A stretch of DNA of 64,000 nucleotides from Schistosoma mansoni. Its lineage: Eukaryota > Platyhelminthes > Trematoda > Strigeidida > Schistosomatidae. The stretch spans positions 519,730 through 583,729 of the forward strand of contig NW_017386056.1 in NCBI RefSeq assembly GCF_000237925.1, in the 5' to 3' direction. The notes under the pieces were generated by a model. It had not been told where the DNA came from. It was given only the letters and a program-made list of their open reading frames with translations, and made no database searches. Position 1 is the stretch's first letter, and each line of letters begins with the position of its first letter. The position numbers and the translations under genes were made by a program. Below are positions 37,301-47,299 of the stretch, one piece after another.

Positions 37301-39119
37301 TCATATCCTAAATCTTTAGTTTTTTATATGGTCACTGCTGCTACTACATTATCCCGATCTATTTTATCATGCATGTTAATTTCATATAGTCACACTAATC
37401 TGGTACAGTAACTTAGGCCAGGGCACATCTGTCAGACTGTACGTTGATGACTGACTAAACATTAAAATGTTATGTGGTTGTGAAGCTGAAGTAAGCCTAT
37501 TGTAAAGCATATGGTTCGCAGTTTTATGTTAAATTTGTGTTCATCTTATAGATACTCTAAGCGTTTGCCTTTTTGAAAAACATTGATCCAGGTTCGTGTC
37601 CAAACACACCCATCGGGCACGAGTATAGTCTGGGAGTTCGCTACAGACGACTACGACATTGGATTTGGTTTGTTTTTTGAATGGGCGGAACCGCTTTCTG
37701 ATCCTGAAGCGAAACAAAATAATCACGTTGCATCAGTCAATGCCGAAGGTAAGTGTTGAGAGGAGTAACAAGAACAACATTATCAATAAACCTGTCGATC
37801 AACTGAATCTTAATTATTATCACTCTCTGCCTTCTTCAACCTATCATCAAAAGACAAAATCAATATTCGCTAATTCATTACTTATTAATTTAAATATCAC
37901 TCAGACATACTCATAGTAGAACCTGGCATATATGTGCATCGATTCAAATTGTCAAACCACAATAGCGCAGAGAAATGCCAGGATAATATAATTAGAAACA
38001 ACATTTGTGGTAGTATAAAAGATAAGGCATGTAAAAAACACTATTCGAGAAAATATGGATTCGTGGGATAAACAAACGTATGAGGATGATCAAAGGATTT
38101 AGGGTCTGAGGGAAGTTGGTGAGTGCATGCACTTGCAATATTACGAAGGACCCTGCCTCGTCATCCAAATTTTCTAACGATTGGTTAAGGTAATCGCGCA
38201 AACCCCAGTCAGGTGGTCTGCACCTACTTGCACAGTCTAATTCAACTGTCAATGTCTTCCCGAACTGACGCTACATTTTAGTTTGACCACTCCTAGCTTT
38301 CTTCCATCATACTCCTACATCAGCCGTCATTAGACATCAAGGTAAGTGGTGGTTTGGCATATGTAATACGCATCTCCATCACCTCAGTGGACCAAGACTA
38401 ACTATTTCACCAGTCGATTTGCCATCCTTACCTAGTACTTTGTGCCTAACTTAAATGTTGCTCACTTAGCAATCCCAACTTACACGAGTAATGCTTCAAA
38501 CTTCCAGCCTACAGATGTCCTTTATTCTTAATGGCTATATTTTATATCCGTAGAGCCAAACGAAGTGAACTGCTCAACAGTAAACTTGCTCTCTGGTTGG
38601 GAGATGGCTGTCTCACCTACTGTAAAAGTGAAGTGAATTCGTAAAAGCTAACTGAGCTATCTAAATCCATTCCGAAATTTTATCGGATACCAATCCTCCA
38701 GGGTTGATGAGACTTCCAAGATAAGTGAAGTGGTTGACGCACTGAAGTACTTCACTTCCTGTCGGATACATGAAACATAATTATGAATTTAACGTTGGTA
38801 GTAAAGATACTTATCTTTCAATTGTTTGGTCATGTGATTCCGTTCGAACAACAAAATGATTTATATACAGGAAGAAACCTTAATAGTGTTTTAATTTTTT
38901 CCAGATGGTCACTCAGAAGTAACCAAGGCAGAGAATTCAGAAAAGTCTAATATCCTAGTTGATGAGATCATACCTGTTTCACGACAGAACTCTCAAAATG
39001 AAGTGTGCTGTGGATCTCATTTGTATCCAGGTGCGGGAACATATGTTTTTAAATTCGACAACTCCTTTTCCTTATGGAGGTCGAAAACCCTCTATTATCG
39101 CGTTTGCTACACATACTAG
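22388..39119 (+). CDS. ACBD3: ACBD3/GCP60, Golgi acyl-CoA-binding domain protein, 10 exons, 495 aa
   Basis: Coding exons: 22388-22499, 22543-22684, 24757-24903, 26582-26662, 27292-27379, 32130-32360, 33457-33595, 35592-35767, 37592-37748, 38905-39119. All junctions are GT-AG and the frame is continuous for 496 codons including TAG. The acyl-CoA-binding domain is residues about 15-125 ([28 protein letters not shown]). A Gln-rich helical region at about 164-215 ([32 protein letters not shown]) matches the part of human ACBD3 that recruits PI4KB. A Ser/Asp/Thr-rich linker follows. The C-terminal GOLD domain is about 340-495 ([52 protein letters not shown]). In animals ACBD3 is a Golgi scaffold binding giantin. 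The Lys/Glu-rich charged region of vertebrate ACBD3 is missing. Human ACBD3 is 528 aa. Confidence 0.93.
23537..24090 (-). repeat. Dispersed repeat, copy A (ACBD3 intron 2)
   Basis: Antisense to ACBD3; its 3' end is the (AAATA)n-type tail at 23537-23570 on the minus strand. Positions 23537-23875 are identical by eye to 28616-28954, while 23876-24083 are only moderately similar to 28955-29150. Its minus strand keeps an open frame that includes [17 protein letters not shown] and [18 protein letters not shown], shared with copy B. The family is not named; tail and behaviour suggest retroposition. Confidence 0.8.
24162..24209. repeat. Perfect 21-bp inverted repeat with 6-nt loop
   Basis: The arm at 24162-24182 (starting ATCCGCAAGTGTATACC) and its exact complement at 24189-24209, loop TTGGCT. 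It lies in ACBD3 intron 2, about 80 bp beyond the end of repeat copy A. Transcribed on either strand it would form a strong hairpin. Confidence 0.9.
28616..29150 (-). repeat. Dispersed repeat, copy B (ACBD3 intron 5)
   Basis: Same family, same orientation and same kind of left end as copy A. Identical to it over 339 bp (28616-28954), then diverging abruptly, with substitutions and small gaps. The minus-strand ORF ending CTWDP is open here too (28881-29153). Confidence 0.8.
29160..30796 (-). mobile_element. RTE-clade LINE with its middle inverted (ACBD3 intron 5)
   Basis: Three RTE segments lie side by side. 30461-30796, minus: endonuclease N-terminus ([40 protein letters not shown]). 29598-30480, plus: linker and RT start ([55 protein letters not shown]), with two stops. 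29160-29612, minus: end of the ORF and 3' UTR, matching 41200-41690. The 5' and 3' segments share one orientation and the middle is flipped, with sequence missing at both joints. Confidence 0.7.
31019..31176 (-). repeat. Half of a hammerhead SINE-like repeat, inverted
   Basis: On the minus strand this carries the 3' half of an Sm-alpha-type hammerhead (GAAA at 31166-31169, then CGCGCGTC and the cleavage-side strand), followed by the repeat's 3' body ending with CTTCCCATTGATG in complement. The 5' half with CUGANGA is absent, so it cannot self-cleave alone. Confidence 0.7.
31177..31340 (+). ncRNA. SINE-like repeat with hammerhead ribozyme (Sm-alpha type)
   Basis: A pol III B-box-like motif, GGTTCGAGTCTC, lies at 31218-31230. 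The hammerhead follows: CTGACGA core at 31268-31274, stem II region 31275-31288, GAAA at 31289-31292, very short stem III (CGCGCG) and GTC at 31298-31300, with predicted cleavage after C31300. Stem I can pair CAG/CTG plus flanking A-T pairs. The core matches the consensus CUGANGA...GAAA...UH and the known schistosome Sm-alpha ribozyme. Stem II is weak: of its usual four pairs only two can form (G-C, T-A), so activity may be low. It lies in ACBD3 intron 5, sense to the gene. Confidence 0.8.
34046..34092 (+). repeat. Fragment of the hammerhead SINE 3' body
   Basis: TGATCAATTGCAGTCCTAAA followed by an ATTAATGGGAAGAT string is the complement-oriented equivalent of 31019-31060. It is in ACBD3 intron 7. 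No ribozyme core is present. Confidence 0.5.
35051..35102 (-). repeat. Fragment of the hammerhead SINE 3' body
   Basis: GTTTGAATCTTCCCATTGAT followed by GGTTAGGACTGCACTTGATC matches 31012-31060 in the same (minus) orientation. No ribozyme core is present. It is in ACBD3 intron 7. Confidence 0.5.
35870..36185 (-). mobile_element. RTE LINE 3' end fragment (ACBD3 intron 8)
   Basis: Matches the RTE 3' UTR at 41.2-41.6 kb: TCTAACCATTGGTCGCAAT and GGTAGTTTGCACCTACC near 36117-36173, with the conserved tail region to the left. Only the 3' UTR remains. Confidence 0.6.
37090..37200 (+). mobile_element. RTE LINE 3' end fragment, plus orientation (ACBD3 intron 8)
   Basis: GTTGGTAGGTGCAGACTACC near 37129-37148 is the plus-strand form of the RTE 3' UTR motif found antisense elsewhere in the window. 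The copy is short and diverged. Confidence 0.5.
37920..38770 (-). mobile_element. 5'-truncated, decayed RTE LINE (ACBD3 intron 9)
   Basis: Homologous on the minus strand to 41280-42130. The C-terminal protein segment ([20 protein letters not shown] at about 38250-38190) matches IELSHAGRCRLPGWDSRDDR of the better copy. It has stops and indels and lies antisense to ACBD3. Confidence 0.7.
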
Positions 39120-39224
39120 AGTGTTCATCCTTAAAGGTGGAAAATCTTTCCAGTTTGTCAAAAATTTGGCTGTGCACCATGATTTTCTAACTTTTCTCTG
39201 TACTTCTACTTTCTTTATAAGTTC

Positions 39225-39230
39225 AATAAA
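39225..39230 (+). terminator. Poly(A) signal of ACBD3
   Basis: AATAAA 106 bp after the ACBD3 stop codon, followed by a T-rich stretch at 39246-39252. Confidence 0.6.
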
Positions 39231-39324
39231 AATGGTTCAAAGTGCCTTTTTATAATAATTAGTGTCAAAATTGCACAGTAAACATCATTTGGAAATAAGT
39301 TTTTTCTATTGGATTTAGAAATTT

Positions 39325-39596
39325 TTATGATATATTAGCTTCATGAAATCTGAAATTCAAGTTGGTCTTTTTGATTGCTGCAAGTCGTTTCTGAAAGTTA
39401 TGTTTACGCCTTCGGACAGCTTGGGGTAATGATTTTCTTACTGAACTATTAGTAAAATCCTTTCCCTTGAGGGCGTTCAGGGCTGTAACACGTTTTATTG
39501 TCGCCATGGTTTGATTTTCTTCATGTGATGCACGAGTTGAACTTCGTAGGTATTTGCTTGTTCGAAACAGTCTTTTATTGTCTGGCAAGATTTCAC
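39325..39596 (-). CDS. Putative last exon of an unidentified minus-strand gene
   Basis: Open from a plausible acceptor (GAATAG before 39596) to a stop at 39325, about 90 codons: EILPDNKRLFRTSKYLRSST to the end FRFHEANIS. The peptide is strongly basic (MATIKRVTALNALKGKDF, RKSLPQAVRRRKHNFQKRL) and has ordinary coding composition. It is tail-to-tail with ACBD3, about 95 bp from that gene's poly(A) signal. I could not find the upstream exons, which should lie above 39600 among SINE and RTE debris, and I do not recognise the family. Confidence 0.45.
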
Positions 39597-39840
39597 CTAT
39601 TCATAAAAATGAACAAATTAAGAGATTCGTGTTACAATGATGTATGACGAAAGTTTATCCAAAGTAAAATAACTTGTCTTTGCGTCTTGCAGAAATGTGG
39701 CTAAGTTTCTGTCCCTTAGTAAAGACTTTGGATGTTGAGTAGTGTTGCTATCAATAATACAATAGATGTAACTCACACTCCATATGCAGACCTTCATTGT
39801 GTTGTAGTAATTTAAAATATGTTTGGAATTGCACATTCCA

Positions 39841-39945
39841 GACTGACTTTTTTCTAGGCACCTATCCATCCTTGTTGAGGTCGTGGAGGCACACTCCTGA
39901 GGAGTCTTATACTAGGACGGGTTGGATGTTCAGTATTTCCTTTTA
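39841..39945 (+). ncRNA. Hammerhead ribozyme relic
   Basis: CTGAGGA (CUGANGA core) at 39897-39903 and a stem II that still pairs (GTCT against GGAC with a TATACTA loop), but the GAAA strand is changed to GGGT, which removes a catalytic element. The flanking order matches the tRNA-type hammerhead SINE at 46.1 kb. Presumed inactive. Confidence 0.55.
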
Positions 39946-40339
39946 ATGACTCTCTACCTGACCTTTCATAGTACAGTAGCAACACAAACTAGTACTGCTG
40001 ATAATAGCGAATACAATGAACTTTTATGGTACGTTTATCCATCAAGTTATAAGATATGCAGCTATGTGACAGTATGTACTATTTAAAATAGCAGAATTTG
40101 GTCCCTTCCCTAAGACGTCACACTTTCAGATAATATATACTCTGGTAGTACACTAACAGGATTTTTATCCTACAAGTAACAAATGCATGATAAGAGAAAT
40201 TATCTTTATTTTCTGTTGAATTGTGAGTATTCTTCACATTAGGATGATAAAATAGACCGCTATAAAGTAACTGACTGTAGTGGAGTAAACAATATTAACA
40301 AAGATAATGAAAGGTCCGAGGTTTCGAAGTAGGTGGTTG

Positions 40340-40560
40340 GTATAATTGTGAATTTAGAAATCAGTTAGTCAGACAAAACGTAGTACCTGGCACGTACATA
40401 TCCGTTTAAGTCCTTATACCCTATCAGCACAGCAAGATAAAATTGTCAAGGCAAACCCCAAATTGGTAGACGTGGTAACGGATTAATCAAAAATGTAAGG
40501 CGTCCAAAATACAATTCGAGAGAAATAGTTGTTTGTAGTAAGACGAGTTATTTTGAGAGG
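40340..40560 (-). mobile_element. RTE LINE 3' tail fragment
   Basis: TCAGTTAGTCAGACAAAACG and GGCACGTACATATCCG near 40361-40408 match the RTE tail at 29160-29230 and 41200-41280. No coding part is present. Confidence 0.5.
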
Positions 40561-41199
40561 ACAGTACGCTTACATCTGTAAGCCTTATACGGCTAGACAT
40601 GAGACAGACTATACTTTGGTACACTAACAACTTTATATACAGCGACGTTCTAAGGAATGACAATTACTGGGAAGATTTATCTTAGTTTTTTAGTTAGTGC
40701 GATTTGAAGTTGCAGTCAGGACAGTGGTATTGATTGAACGCAGCGACCTAGATTGCAATAAAATTTAAGAAACGTTCTTGGAATGTCTCGTGAATCAGTA
40801 AACGTCATCGTAGCAGACGATGTAGGTTGGACTATGGCCCAAAACAGTTGTAGTATCGATGTTCATCGACCCGACACGGTCGATGCAAAACTCAAAAGAC
40901 AGTGATTCATACACTCAGTCACTACTTGGTTATCAATCTGAGTACGAAACTTGACTCTCGACTGCATCTTACAAATGTGAAATGAGGCATACAGTTTGCT
41001 ATCCTAATTATTTCCTTAAGGCCACTGAATGATTGGTCACCTTTCAATAAAACAAGTTTAAGTTGTCTGTGTACTTTCGGTCGGTAAGTATCAATCCTAA
41101 AATTTGTAGTTGAATATAATTTCGTCAAAGTATAACAAATTCAGATGGGACAGGTGCCCGTGTGCAGGCTGTAGTAAGATTTTCCTAGCCATAATTCAT

Positions 41200-42890
41200 G
41201 ATTTGGGGGTCAGTCACAATGTACAACTTCGTATGTACGTACATCAGTTCGAGTTGCCATACCACATTAGCACACAGATGCAGTTGTCGATTCAAATCCC
41301 ATAGTGGTAGAAGTAGTAAGAGTATAAGCATTATGTGAAAGATTAAGGTTTGAAGATGTTATTGAAGGAGTATAATCCAATGAAATAAATTTGGAAAGAG
41401 AAAAAAGATAGAGACATGAAGAATTCAGAAGGTTAGAATTTGGCAGAACACAAAAAGTGGATGCACCTTCGCCATTGCAAACGATTTTGAGCCATGTCAT
41501 TCAAGGTCTCTAACCATCGATCTCTATCATCTCGCGAATCCCAACCAGGTAGTCTACACCTACCAGCATGGCTCAGTTCAATTGTCAGTGACTTTATGGA
41601 TTTGTGCCAAGTCTTGGTCTGGCTGCCCCTAGCTTTCTTCGAACCCACTCTTACACCATAAAACATTGCACGTCGGGGCAGTCGGTGGTTGGATATGCGT
41701 AAGACATGTCCCAGCCATCTCAACTGATGAAGTTTCACTACTTCATCAATCGATTTGCCATCCTTACCTAGCACCCGTTTCCTAACATCTGCATTACTTA
41801 CCCGGTGGTCCCAGGATATACGAGCAATGCTTCGAAGACACCTATGATCGAATACTAGTAGCCTACGAATATCCTCTACTCTTACCGGCCATGTTTCACT
41901 GCCATAAATAAAGTAGGACGGAACGGACTGCTGCACAGTAAACCCGTCCTCTTGCTGCTAGACGGATATCTCGCCTACGCCATAAATGACGCTAGTTGGC
42001 GAAAGCTAGACGAGCCTTCTGTATCCGTGCTGAGATTTTGTTACACACCAGACCACAAGGACTGATGAGACTCACAAGATAAGTGGAGCGGTCAAAACGC
42101 TCAACTACTTCACTCCCTATCATTAGTTCAGGTGCCGATGCAACCCAATTCTGAAGTAACATTTTGCACTTCGAGGGAGAGAATCGCATCCCGAACATGC
42201 CTGCATGGTTGTTTGTAGTGGTCAGAAGACTCTGCATTTTGTCAGCGTCTTCACCAAATAAAACTATGTCATCGGCGTATTCCAAGTCAACAAGTGAGCC
42301 TCCCGGTAAAAGTTCAACTCCTGGAGATTGAGATGATGAAAGTGTTATTTCTAATAGCACGTCAACGACAAAGTTAAACAAGAATGGAGAGAGTGGACAG
42401 CCCTGACGAACACCACTTGAGGTAATCAATTCTGATGACAGTTCGCCATAAGCTCTAACTCGACCAGTTGTGTTGGAGTAGAGAGCCTCTATGAGGTTAA
42501 TGTACTTCTTTGGTACTACTTTCAGTGACAAACACTACCATAAAACCTTACGATCAACGGAGTCAAATGCCGCCTTAAGGTCAAGAAATACTACGATTGT
42601 GGGACGTCTGAATGTATGTCTATGTTCTAGGACCTGACGTAGAGTGAATATCTGGTCTATGCAACCACGTCCAGGTCGAAAACCAGCCTGGTTTTCTCTA
42701 GTCTGCTCTTCACGAGCTTTGGTTAGGCGTCGAAGTATTATTGAAGCTAATATTTTAGACACTATATTAGTCAAACTGGTTCCTCTGTGACTGTCACAAG
42801 AGGACTTTTGTCCTTTCTTATAGACTGGCACAATCAGTGATTGAGACCAGTCAGATGGAATTACGTCCAGTTCCCAGATTCTACCTGGGT
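41200..42890 (-). mobile_element. 5'-truncated RTE-clade LINE, moderately preserved
   Basis: The minus strand from 42890 encodes the RT of an RTE element: [77 protein letters not shown] and YADD near 42275. The C-terminal domain follows (GSETWPVRVEDIRRLL, LHQLRWLGHVLRI), then a 3' UTR to about 41200. The frame is broken by a stop near 42532 and a frameshift near 41940-41990. The endonuclease is missing through 5' truncation. It is the best-preserved copy of this RTE family here, closely related to 29160-30796. Confidence 0.85.
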
Positions 42891-43274
42891 TTTGAAGAGG
42901 ATAATTTTGTAATTTGATTCAATGGGGAAAGTCTAATACCAAGCGAATCTAGAATTAAGTCAGAAATCAATTAGAACTGGAGCTAATTAGGTAGGATAGA
43001 GTACATGTAGGCTGATTCAATACGCAAGTTGAAACGAAGACGACATTTTTATTGAAAGGTAATTGGGGCGAGACCATAATTTATGGACGAACCGATCAGA
43101 CATAAGACAAGTTTTGGCGTGAACTCCTTTATCCATTTGGCTAAATAGCGTTTAGGCATTTTAGCTTATGTAAGCTCGTGAAGACTCTCAATCTAATACT
43201 CCCCTTGACCATCAACTACAAACTATAATTCTAACTTCTCACACTGGTTTACAACTCTCACTTAGTTCTAGTTA

Positions 43275-43820
43275 TTAGGTGAACACCTTCAAGGTCACTC
43301 TAGATGGATCAAAGGTCGTCCGTAAATTATAGTCCCACCCAATTTCGTCTAAAAGTATGGAGCCTGGGAAAACGCTGACCCGTGGGTAATCATGCAAAGT
43401 ATCTTTGACATCCTTATTTGTAACCAAAAATTTGGCTTCGTTTGGCATAACTCTGATAATTCATGAAAGTAATCAGAGAACTCATATATGAGGACCACCA
43501 TCGGAACTGGATACTTCAGTGTCCAAATAAACCTAAGTGTGTAAATAACTTACACTTTATTATTTTGTTGAATTGCAGCAAGTTGTTTAATGTCGAGGAT
43601 ACGAGAGGAGCGACTTCATTCGACATTCGGACAAAAGCACTGTCTTTCCACTTACCAGTCTATTCAAATGTTTGATAGCAAGAAAGAAACAAACCTTCCT
43701 AGACTTTGGTATATGGAGATCATGAACTTTTCCAAATTGCTCAATGTATTTTCGCAATTCAGATGGTCCAAAATATTTGGGTAAGCGAGTTATATGCAGT
43801 ACAACGAGATTGTTTGTCAT
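43275..43820 (-). CDS. Small RRM-domain protein, 3 exons, 135 aa
   Basis: Exons 43695-43820, 43554-43659 and 43275-43450 join in frame through GT-AG introns of 35 and 103 nt into 136 codons including TAA. Residues 4-65 form an RNA recognition motif: LVVLHITRLPKYFG (RNP2-like beta strand), LRKYIEQFGKVHDLHI, and KWKDSAFVRM (RNP1-like). The C-terminal 60 residues (NKDVKDTLHDYPRVSVFPGS) are not recognised. It recalls small RRM proteins such as SLIRP or NIFK, but no orthology is claimed. An in-frame ATG at 43871 would add 17 residues, yet it lies in LINE-derived tail sequence, so 43820 is preferred. A TTTATT at about 43050 could be its AATAAA. Confidence 0.72.
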
Positions 43821-43867
43821 GCTTTCATAAAGTAACGTAAAGTCCGGCCCTCGCGCTTCAACCTTCA

Positions 43868-45690
43868 GCATCCAGTCTTCAGTAAAGAGGATAGTAGATC
43901 AGTGGGCCTGTGTTAAACGCTGCAGATTGTCTAGTTTCTCCTTGAAAATTTTGACTGATGAGGTTGAGACCAGTTGTTCGGATAAGGCGTTACAGTCATT
44001 AACTGCTCTATGAGAAAAACGAATCGCACTCTAATTTTATGAGATGGCGGTTTTGAACCTTTCTCTATATTGCTTTGATGATTAGTCCTGAAGAGTGGAA
44101 GAAGATCAGACATTTTAATACCCAAATCGTTACTAAAGATATGGAATTCCAATTTAAGGTCACCTCATGTTCTACCATTCGATAAGGAGAAAAGGTTGAG
44201 GTGTTTAAAACGTTCATTGCTAGAGAGTTTGGAAAGACCCTTTGCTAATATTAGTTTTACTGGACACACTCAGTTGAAGGCTCACTGTTACTCATCCTCA
44301 CTAAAACATAACTGGGTACGCCGTGCTACACATCCTTCACAACTGTTAGCTAGCTTAGATGAAACTCAAAATATCGATAGCCCTTCAAATATATCTTCGA
44401 AGTATCTCATTTCTGACTTCTGCTTTGTCTGTGTTGACATACTCCAATTATAAGGGTTTTACGCGTAAAGTAATTGTCAATCTCCGAATACCTTTGGAAG
44501 CTTTAACTGTTACTCCTCAGTCTTTATGTTTCTCCACGCGTGGAAGAGATATACTGTTGGTAGTATATTGAGAACTAGTACCATGGTCAATGTGCATTAA
44601 TACACTCCCTCTAAAAATGATGTCTAAGCTCCGACTTTGGGACCTCCTTACTAATTCTATCAGATCGGCCTGGAGATTGAGACTATTAACTTCACTCGTT
44701 AGTGTACCCCAGATTTTGACGTCGTCTACAAACATTAATACCTGTGTCTTAAGGAATAGTGGTGGTATTTCGACGTAGAGAAGAAAAGGCAGGGAATCTA
44801 AAGGTTCGTTGGGTTACATCACTTTTGACCGGCTTTCATTCGGATAGTGTCTCATTTACCGAAACCCTCTAACTTTGGCCACAGAAGAAGTTTCTTACCT
44901 ATTCTTGCACAGCACCAATGATTCCGAAGCTCAAGAGCTTCTGCATGAGGCTAAAAACAGAAACCTCACCAGATCCCTTGCTAAAATTTGTGGATATAAC
45001 ATCAAGAGACAGAGCATTGTATTGGGCTTCTCTTCAGTCCTTTCTCGAAACTGGTAAGTTGGTTAGGCATGAATATTCATTCCGAATCCTGTTTTGCCCG
45101 CGAGTTAACAGATTGTTTGATTCCACGAGGCTTTGAATATGAGTCAGAATGATTTTTTTAAGTAACTTATGTACTATGCTGTTTAAAATGACAGGTTTAT
45201 AGTTAGATGCGGCCTATATTTTCCCACTTTTAAATATAGGGATAACTATAGCACCTTTCCAACTCCTAGAGAGTTAAGTTTGGGAAGGGGTCATGCTGAA
45301 CAACACCCTGAGTGGTTCTGAAATGACGTACACGGAAGATGACAACAATCGTTGATGTAACCCATCAGGATCCGGTGTCTTACTAGGTCTGAAGTTGATG
45401 ATCGATTGCATGACAGCTTGCTCAGTCATATGAGCAAGTCCTACAGTCGGTATCCAAGTGGTGTGGTTATTACAAGTATTGTTAACAATAACCGTAGAGT
45501 AGACTCCACTGAAAAGTTTGATAAAGTCTCAGCTTTGACCAAACCTGACTCGGCTAGTAAATACCAATCTTCTTGCAACAACAAAAGAAGAATACTATCA
45601 CTACGTCTTGTTCTTGGTTTGATGTACGAAAACAATCGTGTTGAAAAAGCAAAGTTATCTGGTGCCATTTTTCTTCCGTAAGTTGTGAGG
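43868..45690 (-). mobile_element. 5'-truncated, decayed CR1-type LINE
   Basis: Minus-strand ORF2 fragments in order: FSYIKPRTRRSDSIL (about 45620), PDGLHQRLL and KGAIVIPIFKSG (about 45220-45370), FVDDVKIWGTL (about 44710-44735), then LEFHIFSNDLGIKMSDLLPL (about 44090-44150) and the C-terminus SFKEKLDNLQRLTQAH. The 3' end (AACACAGGCC, then a degenerate ACTGAA repeat) matches that of the young CR1 at 6.37-6.43 kb and stops right at the 5' end of the RRM gene. Many stops and indels. Confidence 0.75.
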
Positions 45691-46084
45691 CATCTAGCTA
45701 TGGTCTTTTAACATATATTCCAGGTGTTTCGGTGGTCGTACTTAAACGGTTCGTGACATGTTGACAGGAGCATACTGTACAGTCCGAAACCTTAAGTACT
45801 ACATCAGCACTGCATGATGGTGAGGGAAGTCATCACATCTGAGATGGGCTTATACAAATCAGTTCATTTTTTAAAGGTCATGATTGGGATTTGTGGAGAT
45901 TTTAGTCATATTATAAGGTAGCCCAACAACTAGCTTTATTATGGATTTCCCGGAGTTCTCACGAGAACTACATGACAAGTGGAGTGCAATCCGCATCTTG
46001 TACAAAATGTTACCCACCTCAGATAGTGAATAAAGTGTTGCACAAGATCACGAATAGATTGAAGTTAGATATTAACTCCGTTGG

Positions 46085-46260
46085 ATGCAGGCTCAGTGGT
46101 CTAGAAGTAAAGCGTCTATGCGCTAGACTGGATGTATTGAGTTCGAGTCACACATAAGGGATCGTGGATGCGCACTGCTGAGTCCCATCCTAGTACGATA
46201 TGGCTATTCAGTGCTTTCAGGTTTTTCAGTGGTGGACTAGCTTAGATGGACTCATGAATC
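46085..46260 (+). repeat. tRNA-derived SINE with dead hammerhead
   Basis: A-box-like AGGCTCAGTGG (46089-46099) and B-box-like GAGTTCGAGTCAC (46139-46151) fit a pol III promoter. The hammerhead region 46163-46222 follows the order of the active form, but the CUGANGA core has lost three bases (CTGAGTCCC) and the GAAA strand reads GATAT. Presumed inactive. Confidence 0.6.
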
Positions 46261-47299
46261 CAATTATTAAAATCGACTTTTTCACACTAGCTCCTTGTTA
46301 TATCAGTATTCTTTGGACTCTGGAATACACTAATATTTGTCAGTCCGGTTGGTTTACACTGGTTTCATTATCGAATATCTTTGTAATGGGAATGTGTAAA
46401 CCGGTTGATTTCTTCACGCTTGCTTTTTGTTGTTTCTTTACGGTTCTAAGTATTAGGTTATGTCCAGTTAATGGCATTCTAGACACGACTGGACTAGTAC
46501 CAGTCAATCTGAGGGGCATTTTCGGATTTGTATATGTAGCGGTTTGAGTGAACGCGTTTGCTTCGGGACGCTAGGGTGTGTGAATACCTGCAGCTTGGTT
46601 TTAATGTGAAAACAAAGTGATAGTTCGAGTGCTAAGAGAAGACGGATAGTTCAAGAATAAATAATGGATAATTTATGTAGCCGGTAATGTTTAATAAAAC
46701 GGAATTGAAAAAATAAGGGGAAAAATGAAGATGGTAGTATTTGAGATAAAGAATGACTACTGATGTGCGGTAATGATTGGCGTGGTAATTAGTGGGATAT
46801 GCAGCAGACAGCTGGTCTCTAGTAAGACGGTAATTCTTAAAGCTATCAGCTGATAAGGCTTTGGCCACGTTAGCCAACAGAGCATTCCCAATGGAGACAA
46901 CTCTTAATCAGAAAAATGAGAGCGTACCTGAATGTTAGCCATCTGATCTGCAATATTCTCAGGGTTACCTCAAGGAGCATGGTTATAATGCTCTAGTAAT
47001 AATCTCTTATTGTGGTGGCTTGGTCTACTTAGTTTTAAGCATACCATCATCAGACCACCTTTTATTCTCCTATAGCTTAGCGAGAATTAGTGTTGAAATC
47101 TGTTCACGTAAGAACAATGTTCTAGCCCTGTCACTCAATTGACCGAATCTATTATTGCTCTAAAAGATTTATATCTCTGTTGAAGACTCAGGGTGCAAAA
47201 ATACCGTGAACTTAAAGGTGATGCAATGTGTACGTTTCAAACAGTGTCAGAAACAATTCCAAGTTGATTTCGGCAATTTTTCACAGTGGAAGGTGGTCA
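46261..47299. other. No gene recognised
   Basis: AT-rich. The 115-codon frame over 46200-46547 overlaps the SINE and shows no domain. No other structure stood out. Confidence 0.35.

Noticed and set aside
37541-37726. Minus-strand ORF over ACBD3 exon 9
   Set aside because: The plus strand clearly encodes the GOLD domain segment [14 protein letters not shown].
40922-41128. 68-codon minus-strand ORF as an upstream exon of the basic exon at 39.3 kb
   Set aside because: No convincing splice donor in a compatible phase and no protein-like pattern.
43918-43970. CTGATGAG strings as possible hammerhead cores (also near 7922 and 42063)
   Set aside because: They lack a matching GAAA strand and cleavage triplet and fall within LINE coding sequence.
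46200-46547. 115-codon plus-strand ORF with hydrophobic character
   Set aside because: It overlaps the SINE with the dead hammerhead, shows no domain and has no splice or promoter context; it is a chance frame.
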